Of a stretch of 64,000 nucleotides of DNA, positions 15,590-27,002 are shown piece after piece. The stretch is from NCBI GenBank assembly GCA_963837445.1, contig CAWINK010000020.1, positions 248,001-312,000 on the forward strand, written 5' to 3'. The notes beneath the pieces are model-generated. The model saw only the letters and a program-made list of their open reading frames with translations. It ran no database searches and was not told where the DNA came from. The stretch's first letter is position 1; each line of letters starts with the position of its first letter. The position numbers were made by a program, and so were the translations under genes. The stretch comes from JACVRW01 sp963837445. Lineage in GTDB: Bacteria; Actinomycetota; Thermoleophilia; Solirubrobacterales; Thermoleophilaceae.

Positions 15590-18500
15590 TCAGGCGCTCA
15601 GGGTGAGGCGGCGCGGGCCCTGGCGGAAGCCGAGCTCGACCAGGAGTGCGCCCGCCTCGGAGCCCACCACCGGCTCGCCGTCGAAACGCTCCACGCCGAG
15701 GCGCGGCATGCGGCCGCGGCGAACCTCATCGGCCAGTGCCTCGAGCGCCGGCCGCAGCCAGGTCTCGTCCGGCTCCTTCAGGGGGAGCAGGCCCTTGCCG
15801 CCACGCTCCAGGTAGAGCACCGGCTCGCTCTCAAGCATCACCACGTACGCGCCCGGCACACGCGAGGGCCGGCGCCCCGAGTCGTCGCCATCGCGCTTCG
15901 GCCACGGCAGGGTGGCCCCGTATGGATTGGCCGGGTCGGTGGCCGCGAGCACCAGCGGCCCGGCGGGCTCGTCGGAGCGCAGACCGCGCAGCCGCTCGAT
16001 CGCGGCGGGTAGCGCGAACTGGGCGCCGCCCAGTCCCTCAACGAAGTAGCCGCGGCGAGCCGTGCCGAGCGTCTCGAGGTTCGTGAGCTCCGAGTAGAGG
16101 CCCGCGAAGCCCCCGGGCACTCCCTCGGCGAGCACGGCTTCACGGGTCACGATCCCGTGGCGCTCGAGCAGCAGTTCGGAGATCGCGCGCATGCGCGGGC
16201 CGTGCGCGGGGGCGCCGGCGAACAGCGGCTCGGTGAGCGACCATCGGCCCTGCACCTGCGGCGCGCCCGGGCGTCGCCGGCGGGCGAAGCGCCTGCCCGC
16301 GTTGCGGTCGCCCTTCGCCACAGACAGTTTCGGCGCACGCAGTGGCGCGAACGCATCGTTGGTGGCCTCGCCCGCCCAGGCAAGGTCCCAGAGCGCCTCC
16401 TGAAGCTCCACCGGCTCGACTTCGGCGAGGTCCGCCAGCAGGTCGGTCCAGAATGCCGCGCCGCGCTCCAGCCGCTCGCGGAGCGCGTCGTGGAGGGCAC
16501 CCTCGGGACGTTCGCCCTTGAACGGCGGTGGCCCGAGCCAGCGTGCGTCCTCGCGGAACAGCAGCGCCACGCGGCCGGAGCTCCGGCCCACCGCTCCGGC
16601 GCCGACCCACACCAGCTCGCCGCTCGCGCAGAGCTGGTCCATCCAGGCGGGCGAGTAGGCGCCCACGCGCCGTGGGAGCACGTCGCGCTCCCACACCTCG
16701 GGTGCCAGTGCCAGGCCCTGGAGCGGCACGAGCATCTCGCGCAGGCGGTCGACGCCGGCGCCGCCGGGTGGTGCACGATCCACGCCCTGCCACTCCGGCA
16801 GGAAGCGCGCAAGTGCGCGCTGCTCGGCCGGCTCGACCTCCTTGCGAAGCGTGGCCAGGGAGGCGCGCCGCAGGCGGCGCAGCACCTCCGGGTCGCACCA
16901 CTCGCGCTCGCTGCCGCCAGGGCGCAGCTCGCCGCGCACGAGCCCACCGCAGCGTTCCAGCGCGCGCAGCACCGGCCCGAGGTCGAGCCCATAGCGGTCG
17001 GACATCTCACGCGTGGTGAACGGGCCGTGGGTGCGGGCGTAGCGCCGCGCGAGCCGAGCCAGCGGCTCCTCCACCTCCTCGAGGAACACCGCGGGGAGGC
17101 CGCCGGGCGGCATGGCGCCGAGGGCGTCGCGGTAGAGGCCGGCGTCCTCGGAGGCGATCCAGCGCTCCTCCCCGCCGATCCTCATCCGGACCGCGCGGCG
17201 GTCCTTCTCGAGCTCGCTCAGGATTCGCGCCGCGCCCACAGCCGGGAGGCAGCGCGCCTGCGCCTCGTCTGCGGTCAGGTCGCCCACCGCGCGCAGCACG
17301 TCATGGAGGCCGTCGGAGTTCACGGCGCGCGTGCGCTCGCTCGTCCGCTGAAGGTCGGCCTCCACCTCGGCCAGCGCGTTGGGGTCGATCAGCTCGCGCA
17401 GCTCCTCCTGTCCGAGCAGCTCCCGCAGCAGGTCGCGGTCGAGCGACAGCGCCGCGGCGCGCCGCTCGGCGTTGGGCGTGTCGCCCTCGTACATGTAGGT
17501 GGCCACGTAGTCGAAGAGGAGCGACGAGGCGAACGGTGATGCCCGCTGGGTCTCCACCTCCACGAGCGACAGCTCGCGTGTGTGAAGCCCGCGCAGGAGC
17601 TGCTCGAGGCCGGGAAGGTCGAGCACGTCCTGAAGGCACTCGCGGTAGGTCTCGAGAACGATCGGGAACTGGCCGTAGCGCTTCGCCACCTCGAGCAGCG
17701 ACTGCGCCTTCAGGCGCTGCTGCCACAGCGGCGTGCGCTTGCCGGGGTACGCGCGCGGCAGCAGCAGCGCGCGGGCTGCGTTCTCTCGGAAGCGGGCGCC
17801 GAAGAGCGCGGAGCTCGACAGCTCGGCCACCACCATGTCCTCGATCGCGTCAGGCTCGATCATCAGGAGGTCGGCCGAGGGCGGCTCGTCCGCGTCGGGC
17901 AGGTGCACGATGATGCCGTCGTCCGACCAGATCGCGTCGGATTCGAGGCCGAACTCGTCGCGGATGCGGGCCGAGAGCGCCAGGGCCCATGCGGAATGCA
18001 CGCGCCCGCCGAACGGGGAGAGCACGCAGAGGCGCCAGTCGCCGATCTCGTCGCGGAAGCGCTCGACCACGATCGTGCGGTCGCTCGGGACCACTCGCGT
18101 GGCGTCGCGCTGCTCGCGCAGGAACGCGGACAGGTTGTTCGCCGCGCGCTCGTCGAGGTCGTACTCCGAGGCTAGCTCCGCGGGGTCGCGGTCCACGGAC
18201 TCGCGCGCGAACGCGCCGATCGCAAGCCCGAGCTCCTTCGGGCGGCCGATGCCGTCGCCCTTCCAGAACGGGACGGCGCCCGGGGCGCCCGGCGCCGGGG
18301 TCACGATCACGCGGTCGCGGGTGATCTCCTCGATCCGCCAGGTGGACGCGCCGAGGAGGAAGGTCTGGCCCGGGCGAGCCTCGTAGACCATCTCCTCGTC
18401 CAGCTCGCCGACCCTGCGGCCGTCGGGGAGGTGAACGCCGTACAGGCCGCGGTCGGGGATCGTGCCCGCGTTGGTCACCGCAAGCTGGAGCGCACCGCGG

Positions 18501-20114
18501 CGGGCGCGGATCGTGTCCTCCACGCGGTCCCAGACGATGCGCGGCCGCAGCTCCGCGAACTCCTCCGAGGGGTAGCGGCCGTCGAGCATGTCGAGCACGC
18601 TGTCGAGCAGCTCGCGCGAGAGCTCGGCGAACGGGTAGGCGCGCTTGATCGTCTCGTGGAGGGCGGGGACCTTCAGCTCCTCGTCAGCCGAGGCGCTCAT
18701 CGCCACGATCTGCTGGGCGAGCACGTCGAGCGGGTTGCGCGGGACGACGGTGGGCTCGATGTCGCCGTCACGCATGCGCCTGGCCACCACGGCGCACTCG
18801 AGCAGGTCGGCGCGGAACTTCGGGAAGATGCGCCCGCGCGAGACCTCGCCCACGCCGTGCCCCGCGCGGCCGATCCGCTGAAGGCCGGCGGTCACCGACT
18901 TCGGCGACTCCACCTGGATCACCAGGTCGACGGCGCCCATGTCGATGCCGAGCTCGAGCGAGGACGTGGCCACGAGACAGGGCAGCTCGCCCGACTTCAG
19001 CAGGTCCTCGACGATCAGCCGCTCCTCGCGCGCGAGCGAGCCGTGGTGAGCGCGGGCGATGTAGGCCGGGCCGGCCTCGCCGGCGCTGGGGCGCCTGCGC
19101 CATTCGCGCTCTCGCTCTCCTCAGCCGCCAGATCGTTCAGGCGCACGGCTAGCCGCTCGGCGCCGCGGCGGTTGTTCACGAAGATGATCGTGGAGCGGTG
19201 CTCCTGCACCAGGCGCAGCAGCTCGGGGTAGATCGCGGGCCAGATCGAGCGGCTCGTGACCGCGGGGGCGGTCCCGCCGAGGCCGTCGCCGACGAGGTCG
19301 CCGCCACCGGCGGCCGTGCCCATGCCCCCCAGCGCGGGGTCGGTCACGTCGTGAGCGTCGGGCTCGCGCATGTTGTCGACGGGCACGTGGATCTTCAGGT
19401 CGAGCGGCTTGCGCATGCCGGCGTCGATGACCGTGCACTCGCGGCCGGCGCCCACGAGGAAGCGGCCCACCTCCTCGAGCGGCCGCTGCGTGGCGGACAG
19501 GCCGATCCGCTGGAGCGGGCGGCCCGGCGAGCTCGCTCGCAGCGCGCTCGAGGCGTGAGCGCGAGGTGCGCGCCGCGCTTCGTGCGCGCCACGGCGTGGA
19601 TCTCGTCGACGATCACGGCCTCCGCGTCCACGAGGAACTCGCGCGCCTTCGACGTGAGCATCAGGTAGAGCGACTCGGGCGTGGTGATCAGCACGTCCGG
19701 CGGCTTGCGCAGCATCGCCTGGCGCTCCTTCTGAGGCGTGTCGCCCGTCCGGATCGCGACCGACACCTCGCCGCCGATCCCCTTGAGCGGCGCGCGCAGG
19801 TTCTTCTCGACGTCGTAGGAGAGCGCCTTCAGCGGCGAGACGTAGACCAGCCGCGTCTTGCGCTCGCCCTCGGGGAGCGGCCGGGCGGCGAGGCGGTCGA
19901 GGGCCCAGAGGAACGCGGCGAGCGTCTTGCCGGAGCCGGTGGGGGCGGAGAGGAGCACGTTGTCACCGGCCGCAATCGCAGGCCAGGCCTGCGCCTGCGC
20001 CTCCGTGGGGCGCTCGAACGAGCGCGTGAACCAGTCACGTACCTCGGGGGTGAACGATGCGAGCGACTCCGGAAGCCATGCGACCCACGAGCGTATCGCG
20101 TGGATAGGCTCCAC
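15590..20114 (-). CDS. lhr: Lhr-family ATP-dependent helicase (frame broken at two places)
   Basis: Large SF2 DNA helicase of about 1,500 residues, the normal Lhr length. Pieces in order: Walker A SAPTGSGKTLAAFLWALD, VYVSPLKALSYDV, DEIH box VIVDEIHAVART, then motifs III-VI including TIIFVNNRRGAERLA, SSLELGIDMGAVDLVIQ and QRIGRAGHGVG, and the long winged-helix/C-terminal region. Two frame changes interrupt it: near 19550 and in a GGGG run at 19088-19091. Both flanks encode conserved sequence, so sequencing error is more likely than decay. The start is uncertain; GTG 20114 lies only 2 bases from the divergent lipoprotein start. Confidence 0.85.
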
Positions 20115-20116
20115 CT

Positions 20117-20404
20117 GTGCCCGATTCCCGCAAATTCGTCCTTCTCTTGACCCTGGCGGCACTTGCCGCCCCGGTCGCGGCCTGCGGCGAGGACGACGCC
20201 CGCGATCAGGTCGACCAGGCGCGCCAGGACATTCGCGACAAGGCGAACGAGCTCAGGGGCAACCTCGACGACCTCTCGAAGCAGGATCTGCGCGAGGCGC
20301 TGAACGACGCCGAGGACGCGGCGAAGAACGGCAGCGCCGAGACGAAGCGCAAGGCACGCGAGCTCGAGCGCAAGATCGAGCGCGAGCTCGACCAGCGCAA
20401 CTAG
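20117..20404 (+). CDS. Small lipoprotein with charged coiled coil
   Basis: 95 residues. Signal peptide FVLLLTLAALAAPVAAC with lipobox VAAC, so lipid-anchored; the remainder is a heptad-like charged helix (DQARQDIRDKANELRGNL ... ELERKIERELDQ). The GTG at 20117 is 6 bases after -10 TAGGCT (20105-20110) without ribosome site. Function unknown. Its stop overlaps that of the convergent small membrane protein. Confidence 0.75.
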   Translation: MPDSRKFVLLLTLAALAAPVAACGEDDARDQVDQARQDIRDKANELRGNLDDLSKQDLREALNDAEDAAKNGSAETKRKARELERKIERELDQRN

Positions 20405-20613
20405 GCGAGCCCCTCGGCGACCACGCGGTGCAGGTGCACTCCGGCGGCCAGGCCGGCCGTTGCGAGCAGCGCGAGCCCGCGGTGGTCGGCCGCCCACGAC
20501 CGCGCACGGGATCACCGCGGCGGCCGGGCGGGATCACCGCCCGGCGGCGCGCCGGCGGCCAGGCCGGCGAAGGCGGAGAGCAGCGAGCACGCGAGCAGTA
20601 CGGCTACGGCCAT
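20401..20613 (-). pseudogene. Small two-helix membrane protein with in-frame stop
   Basis: ATG 20613 opens MAVAVLLACSLLSAFAGLAAG, a membrane helix, but TGA at 20512-20514 interrupts the frame. The same frame then continues WAADHRGLALLATAGLAAG, a second helix, to a stop at 20401. A 12-bp direct repeat (GCGGTGATCCCG) occurs on both sides of the break, so an insertion or assembly error is plausible. Weak evidence overall; lies inside the error-rich stretch. Confidence 0.4.
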
Positions 20614-20668
20614 GTTCCCTCCGTAGTTGGGCGAGCCGCGGGCTTGACCCGCGGCGCAGCCATGCTTC

Positions 20669-21408
20669 TCAGAATCCGTCGGGGTGGCGCCCGCGGAAGC
20701 CGCGCGCGGAGCGCATCTGCTCGCTCCAGCGGTTGCCGGTTCGGCTTGCGGGCGCTCGTGTCGAAGCGCAGGCCGGCGACGATCATGTAGGCGTGGCCCG
20801 GGTTCGACGCGGATCGTGACCCAGGTGCCGCGGCCGCGCTCGCCCCAGCTCATGAAGCCGCTGGAGTCGAGCGCCCGGTTCAGCAGGCCGGCGCGCGTGC
20901 AGCACGTAGCTGACGAGCCGGAGCAGTCGTAGCCGCGAGTCCTTCCAGCGGCCGTGGCCGCCGCCGTACTTGTACGGCTTGGTGGCGATCGCGTTGCCGG
21001 CCTCGATGATCGACTTGACCTCTTCGGGCGCGGAGGCGGGGGCGACGGCGAGGCCGTCGCTGCCGATGTACGCCTTCTCGGTCGGCGCCTCGGCGGGCGG
21101 CTCCTCGTCGCCGCCCGAAGCGTTCGCCCGAGCCTGCACCATGCGCTGCTCGCCGCGCGAGGCCCTGCCGTTCACGGTCCGCTCCTCGGCCGACTCGAAG
21201 GCCATCACGCTGCGGCGGGTGGCGGGCCCGAACTGGCCGTCGGCGCTCGTGTCGTAGCCGGCCGCGTCCAGATAGCGCTGGAGCGCGCGCACGTCGGAGC
21301 CGCTCGATCCCTGCTTCAGCGTGCGGGTCGCGTAGCCGGCGCCGAGGGCGTCGGCGGTGATGGTCAGGCTGAGCGCGGCGGCACAAGTCCCGGCAGCGTG
21401 CGTCGCAT
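20669..21408 (-). CDS. Exported peptidoglycan-binding NlpC/P60-type hydrolase (several frameshifts)
   Basis: Reconstructed across three frames: signal peptide, then a PG_binding_1 domain (LKQGSSGSDVRALQRYL, QFGPATRRSVMAFE), a linker, and an NlpC/P60-like domain with KPYKYGGGHGRW, a DCSGS catalytic Cys, SGFMSWGERGRGTWVTI and a GHAYM His region, ending RGRHPDGF. It would cleave cell-wall peptides outside the cell. ATG 21408 follows GAGAGGAAG. At least four single-base frame changes occur within 740 bases (near 21385, 20930, 20920 and 20810), consistent with sequence errors. Confidence 0.75.
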
Positions 21409-21564
21409 GCGTAGGGCTTCCTCTCTTCTGTGCGCCTACGGGGTTAGCTGACGGGCTCGCGCCAGAAGAGCGGCGCTACGCGAGCAGGACACGCGATTCG
21501 CCCCGAACTGCCTGTGGGTCCCCCGTTCCCCGGCCGCCAGGCGGACGGGGATCGGCTATGGGAT

Positions 21565-22287
21565 CTACCTTGTCCCTACTGGCGCCGGACCATAACACCC
21601 TCTCCGGCGATTGTTCGCGCTTCGCACGAAAACCGCGTCCAGCATCGGCTCGGTGAGCTTGCCGGTGAACGTGTTCTGCTGGCTCGGGTGGTAGGAGCCG
21701 AGCAGCACCGGGCCGCGTCTCGGCGCGGTGCTCGGCGCCGTGGCCGAAGCGCGGGCGCGGGCGGATTCCGAGCAGCAGGCAGGCCGCGTCCCAGGCGAAC
21801 TTGCCGAGGCACACGATCACCGCCGGGTCGATCAGCCGCAGCTCCTCGGCCGCGTACGGCAGGCAGTTGTCGCGCTCCTGGGGCAGCGGCTTGTTGGCGG
21901 GCGGCGCGCAGCGCACCGCCGCCGCGACGCAGGCGCCGTCGAGCTCGCAGCCCGTCGCCCGGCGTGGAGCGAGTCGGGCTGGTTGGCGAAGCCGGTGCGG
22001 TGCATCGAGGCGAACAGCCAGTCGCCCGAGCGGTCGCCGGTGAACACGCGCCCGGTGCGGTTGCCGCCGTGCGCCGCGGGCGCCAGGCCGAGCACGTAGA
22101 CGCTCGCCTCCGGGTCGCCGAAGCCCGGCACGGGCCGGCCCCAGTAGTCCTCGTCGGCGAAGGCGGCGCGCTTCTCGCGCGCCACCCGCTCCCGCCACTC
22201 CACGAGCCGCGGGCAGCGGCGGCAGCCGACGACCCGCCGCTCTAGCTCTTCAAGCGCTTGCCGGTCGTGAAGAGGTACTGAGCCCAC
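21565..22287 (-). CDS. Uracil-DNA glycosylase, family 5 (UDGb) type (frameshifted)
   Basis: Removes uracil and related deaminated bases from DNA. Across frames: CRRCPRLVEWRERVA (Fe-S cysteines), YWGRPVPGFGDP, motif A GLAPAAHGGNRTGRVFTGD, HRTGFANQP, further Cys in the DGACVAAAVRCAPP segment, and motif B GSYHPSQQNTFTGKLT. These fit thermophile-type UDGb/family 5. Frame changes lie near 21960 and 21720. The proposed GTG 22287 overlaps the upstream ABC permease gene by about 45 bases. Confidence 0.8.
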
Positions 22288-22996
22288 AGGTAGGCGGGGA
22301 TCGCGAGCGCGGCGATCACGCCGAGCGAGAGCCAGACCGACACGTCGCTCTCGCCGAGGAAGCCGAAGCGCACCGCGTTCACGAGGTAGAAGATCGGGTT
22401 GAAGTGCGACAGCTCCTCCCACGGGGAGGGCAGCACGTCGACCGAGTAGAAGACGCCGCCCACGAACGCGAGCGGCAGGATCACGATGTTCTGGATGAAG
22501 CTCGTGTGGTCCCAGGTCTCGGCGTAGATGCCGACCACGAGCCCGAGCGACGCGAACAGCACCAGCCCGAGCGGCGATCGCGAGCGCGAGCTCGAACGGG
22601 ATGCTCGACCGGCACGTCCACCAGCAGGACCGCGAGCACCAGCAGCGACACGCCGATCGCGAGCGCCCGCACGACGCCGCCGACCGTGTAGCCGAACGTC
22701 ATCTGCCAGGGCTGCATCGGCGCCGACAGGACGTCGTTGATGTAGCGGTCGAAGCGCGCCTGGAAGATCGTCGAGGCGTTGTTCGCGAACGCGGCCTGGA
22801 CCATCCCCATCGTGATCAGGCCGGGCACGATGAACACCTCGTAGTCCACGCTCGCCCACCTGCTTGATGCGCCCGCCGAGCGAGAGCCCGAACACGAGGA
22901 TGAACAGCATCGAGGAGACGACCGGCGCGAGCACCGTCTGCGTCCAGAGCTTCGACACGCGCAGCGTCTCGCGCTTGCAGAGCCAGACGAGGCCGG

Positions 22997-23000
<4 letters not shown>
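22242..23000 (-). CDS. ABC-2 type exporter permease (frameshifted)
   Basis: Integral membrane half of an ABC exporter, about 255 residues with six predicted helices: TVLAPVVSSMLFILVFGLSLG, VDYEVFIVPGLITMGMVQAA, VVRALAIGVSLLVLAVLLVD, GLVLFASLGLVVGIYAE, IVILPLAFVGGVFYSVDVLP (the classic ABC-2 motif) and LGVIAALAIPAYLW. Two frame changes, near 22858 and 22600. The GTG start at 23000 overlaps the ATPase stop by 4 bases. Confidence 0.85.
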
Positions 23001-23733
<733 letters not shown>

Positions 23734-23754
23734 CCGATCGAGACTAGTGACGGG

Positions 23755-24739
23755 CTAGCCCAGCGCCCGCCCGTAGTGCTTCTCGTAGTAGTCGCGGTAC
23801 TCGCCGGAGCGGATCGGGCTCCACCAGTCCTCGTTGTCGCGGTACCAGTCGACCGTGCGCGCCAGCCCGTCGTCGAAGCGGACCTCTGCCTCCCAGCCCA
23901 GCTCGTCGCGCAGCTTCTGTGAGCTGAGCGAGTAGCGGCGGTCGTGCCCGGGACGGTCGGTCACGTGCTCGATCAGCGACTCGTCGCGCCCGGTCAGCTC
24001 CAGGATCCGGCGCACCACGTCGAGGTTCTCGCACTCGTCCGGGCCGCCGACGTTGTAGGCCTCGCCGGGGCGGCCGCGCTCCAGCACCGTGTGGATGCCG
24101 CGGCAGAAGTCCTCCACGTAGAGCCAGTTGCGCACCTGGCGGCCGTCGCCGTACACCGGCAGCGAGTCGCCGTGGATCGCGTTCAGGACCGCGAGCGGGA
24201 TCAGCTTCTCGGGGTACTGGCGCGGGCCGTAGTTGTTCGAGCCGCGGCAGATCACGGCCTCGGTCCCGTAGGTGTGGTGGTGCGCGGACACGAGCAGGTC
24301 GCCCGCCGCCTTGGTCGCGGAGTACGGGGAGGACGGGTCGAGCGGCGAGCTCTCCGTGAACGAGCCCTCGGCGATCGAGCCGTACACCTCGTCGGTGGAG
24401 ACCTGGAGGTAGCGCGGCACGCGCAGCTCGCGCACCGCGTCGAGCAGCACGCCGGTGCCGATCACGTGGGTGCAGCGCGAACACGTCCTGGTCGGCGATC
24501 GAGCGATCCACGTGCGACTCGGCGGCGAAGTTCACCACCGCGTCCACGCCCTCCGCCACCTGCATCACGAGGTCGCGGTCCTCGATGCCGCCCACCACCA
24601 GCTCGACGCCCTCCGGGAGGTTCTCGCGCCGCCCGGCGTAGGTGAGCTTGTCGAGCACCACCACGTCGTGGTCGTCCCCGAACAGGCGCGCGTAGGTGGA
24701 GCCGATGAAGCCGGCCCCGCCGGTCACGAGCAGCTTCAT
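23755..24739 (-). CDS. rmlB: dTDP-glucose 4,6-dehydratase (one frameshift)
   Basis: Second step of dTDP-rhamnose synthesis. NAD-binding TGGAGFIGSTYA, then FAAESHVDRSI, STDEVYGSI, catalytic YSATKAAGD (Tyr-x3-Lys), RGSNNYGPRQYPEKLIP and VRNWLYVEDFC. About 327 residues, the usual length. The frame changes once near 24475 between DQDVFA and IGTGVLLDAV. ATG 24739 overlaps the rmlD stop (ATGA). It is followed by the ABC exporter genes. Confidence 0.92.
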
Positions 24740-25543
24740 GCGCGCACCCGAGGTACGCCTCGAGGCCGTCCTGCCAGGCGGGCAGCGCCGGGTCGCCGCG
24801 CTCGCTGCCGAGCACGGAGTACGCCGGCCGCCGCGCCGGGCGCGGGAACTCCTCGGTGGTGCACGGCTGCAGGTCGGACGTCGACGTCGGCCCGCGGCGA
24901 AGATCTCGCGGGCGAACTCGAACCACGAGCACGAGCCGCCGCCGGCCACGTGCAGGACGCCGCGCTCGTCGCCGGCCGCGAGCAGCGCACGAGCGCGCTC
25001 GGCCAGATGCCCGGTGAAGGTGGGGCAGCCGAGCTGGTCGTGCGACCACCCGCAGCTCGTCGCGCTCGCGCCCGAGCGCGAGCATCGTCTCGACGAAGTT
25101 CTGCCGTCCGCGCCGAACAGCCAGGAGGAGCGGACGATGAGGTGGTTCGGGTTGGCCTCCGCGGTTGCGCGCTCGCCCGCGAGCTTCGAGCGGCCGTAGA
25201 CCGAGATCGGCCCGGGCGTGTCGGACTCCACGTAGGGCTCGCGCTTGGTGCCGTCGAACACGTAGTCGGTCGAGACGTAGAGCACGCGCTCGGCGCCGCT
25301 GCGGCGACGTTGCGGGCGCCGTCCGCGTTCACCGCGTGCGCGCGCTCGGGCTCGCTCTCGGCGCCGTCGACGTCGGTGATAGGCCGCGCAGTTGATCACC
25401 GTCGCGCCGGCAAGCGCCTCGCGCACCGCGTCGGCGTCGGTCACGTCCAGGTCCGCGCGCGTCAGGGCGATCGCGTCGCCGCCCGCCGCCCGCACCACGT
25501 CCTGGCCGAGCATGCCGCCGGCTCCCACCACATGGAGTCTCAC
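24736..25543 (-). CDS. rmlD: dTDP-4-dehydrorhamnose reductase (multiple frameshifts)
   Basis: Last step of dTDP-L-rhamnose synthesis. Readable pieces across frames: VVGAGGMLGQDVVRAAG (NAD-binding), INCAAY, VLYVSTDYVFDGTKREPY, ISVYGRSKLAGE (YxxxK), HLIVRSSWLFG, HVAGGGSCSWFEFAREI and a terminal LPAWQDGLEAYL. At least five frame changes (near 25380, 25300, 25110, 25050 and 24890). Length across the locus matches the ~280-residue family. Start GTG 25543 or GTG 25552. Overlaps rmlB by 4 bases. Confidence 0.85.
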
Positions 25544-25553
25544 GCGGCCCACT

Positions 25554-26550
25554 CTAGCCCGGCGGCGCTGTCGATTCCCGCACCAGCAGCTCCGCGGGGA
25601 GCACGATCCGCTTGCGCGTTCGCTTACCGGACAGGCGCGCCTCGAGGAGTTCGAAGGAGGTCGCGCCGAGCAGCTCGGCGTCGAGCGCGACGGTGGTGAG
25701 CGGCGGCGTGAGCACGCGCGCGAAGTCCATGTCGTCGAAGCCGACCACGGACAGGTCCTCCGGGATCCGAACGCCGCGCTCGCGGGCGGCGAGGTACAGG
25801 CCGGCGGCGATCACGTCGTCGTCGCAGAACACCGCGGTGGGCTCGTCGTCGAGGAGCGTCAGCCCGTTCACGCGAGCGTCCTCGATGGAGATCGGCGTGA
25901 GCACGCGCGGCTGCGTGTCAGGGTCGAGACCGGCCTCGCGCAAGCACGCGCACGCGGCTCTCCTCGCGATGCTGGAAGGTGAGCGCCCGGAAGGCGGCGG
26001 CGAGATGGCCGATGCGGCGGTGGCCGAGCTCCACGAGGTGCTCGAACGCGGCGGCCGAGCCGCCCCCGCCGTCGAAGCGCACGGACGGGCGCCGCGGCTC
26101 CTCGGTCTCCATCATCACCACGTTCTCGTCCGGGCCGAGTGCCTCCGGGGCCGTGACCTCGAACAGGAGGTAGCCGTCCACCGGGCCCGCCTGGAGCGCC
26201 TCGAACGACTGCGACTCCCAGTGCCTGTCGTTCTGGGTGTCGACGAGGATCACGATGTAGCCCGCGGCCGCAGCGGCGCGCTGCGCGCCGCGCAGCACGC
26301 GGCTGAAGAACGGGTTCGTCATGTCCGGGACCAGCAGCGCCACGGCGCGCGAGGCGCCGAGCCGCAGCGCCTGGGCGGCCGCGTTCGGCCGGTAGCCGAG
26401 CTCGCGGGCGCACTGGCGCACGCGCTCCTCGGTGGCCTCGGACACGCGCCCGCGCCCCTTTCCCGAGAAGACCAGGGAGACGGTGGACTGCGAGACCCCC
26501 GCGCAGCGGGCGACATCGGTGCTTGTCGAGCGGTCGATGCGCGAATGCAA
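25554..26550 (-). CDS. LacI-family transcriptional regulator (one frameshift)
   Basis: About 330 residues. N-terminal helix-turn-helix STSTDVARCAGVSQSTVSLVFSGKGRGRVS, then the periplasmic-binding-like effector domain (VALLVPDMTNPFFSRVLRGAQ, GYIVILVDTQND, TAVFCDDDVIAAGLYLAA, LSVVGFDDMDFARVLTPPLTTV). The frame changes near 25943, between the HREESRVR and REAGLDPD segments. The start is probably TTG 26550. A strong inverted repeat at 26595-26625 lies upstream and may be its operator. Effector unknown; ends 10 bases from the rmlD start. Confidence 0.88.
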
Positions 26551-26594
26551 CCACGCGGGCGGGACCGGCGCTCGAAATAGCCGCTTGACGGACG

Positions 26595-26625
26595 CGTCAT
26601 ACGTAGTATGCTCATACGTATGACG
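26595..26625. promoter_or_regulatory. Probable LacI-type operator overlapping a promoter
   Basis: Perfect 11-bp inverted repeat CGTCATACGTA - 9 bases - TACGTATGACG. Inside it is a 12-bp perfect palindrome TCATACGTATGA (26612-26623) with the central CG typical of LacI-family sites, and a near copy TCATACGTAGTATG at 26597-26610. It covers a plus-strand promoter, TTGACG (26585-26590), 16 bases, TATGCT (26607-26612), and the start codon of the downstream gene. Confidence 0.75.
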
Positions 26626-26970
26626 TTCATCGGAACCCAGATCGCAGCCGTACTTGCCGCAGGGGTCGTCGCGACCGGATCGCTGTTCAGCACCGACTCC
26701 GATGACCGAGGCCGCCACACCGCACTCGTGATCGACGCCGCCCTCGCCCGCGACGGCCGCGAGCTCGTGGACCCGCGGCTGAAGGACGTGGACGCCGAGG
26801 TCCGCCTGCCCCGGAACGCGACCGAGGCGCGCACCAACGTGCGCTACTTCGACGCGCTCGACTACCGGGTGTACGTGGCCGGCTCGACCGCCGCCGCCGC
26901 GGCCGAGAGCGCCGGCGTGGACGCCACGGACGTCGGCGGGCTCGACGGCGCACTGTCCGTCGCGCGCTGA
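26620..26970 (+). CDS. Small exported or membrane-anchored protein of unknown function
   Basis: 116 residues from ATG 26620: hydrophobic N-terminal helix TQIAAVLAAGVVATGSLF, then a soluble alpha/beta part with PRLKDVDAEVRLPRNATEA and VRYFDALDYRVYVAG. The -10 TATGCT ends 7 bases before this ATG, implying a leaderless transcript; an earlier ATG at 26608 would lie inside the promoter. Regulation by the divergent LacI protein is inferred from the operator covering the start. Family not recognised. Confidence 0.7.
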   Translation: MTFIGTQIAAVLAAGVVATGSLFSTDSDDRGRHTALVIDAALARDGRELVDPRLKDVDAEVRLPRNATEARTNVRYFDALDYRVYVAGSTAAAAAESAGVDATDVGGLDGALSVAR

Positions 26971-27002
26971 CCACTCCGGGACCGTCGACCGGCGTCGCTA
27001 GC

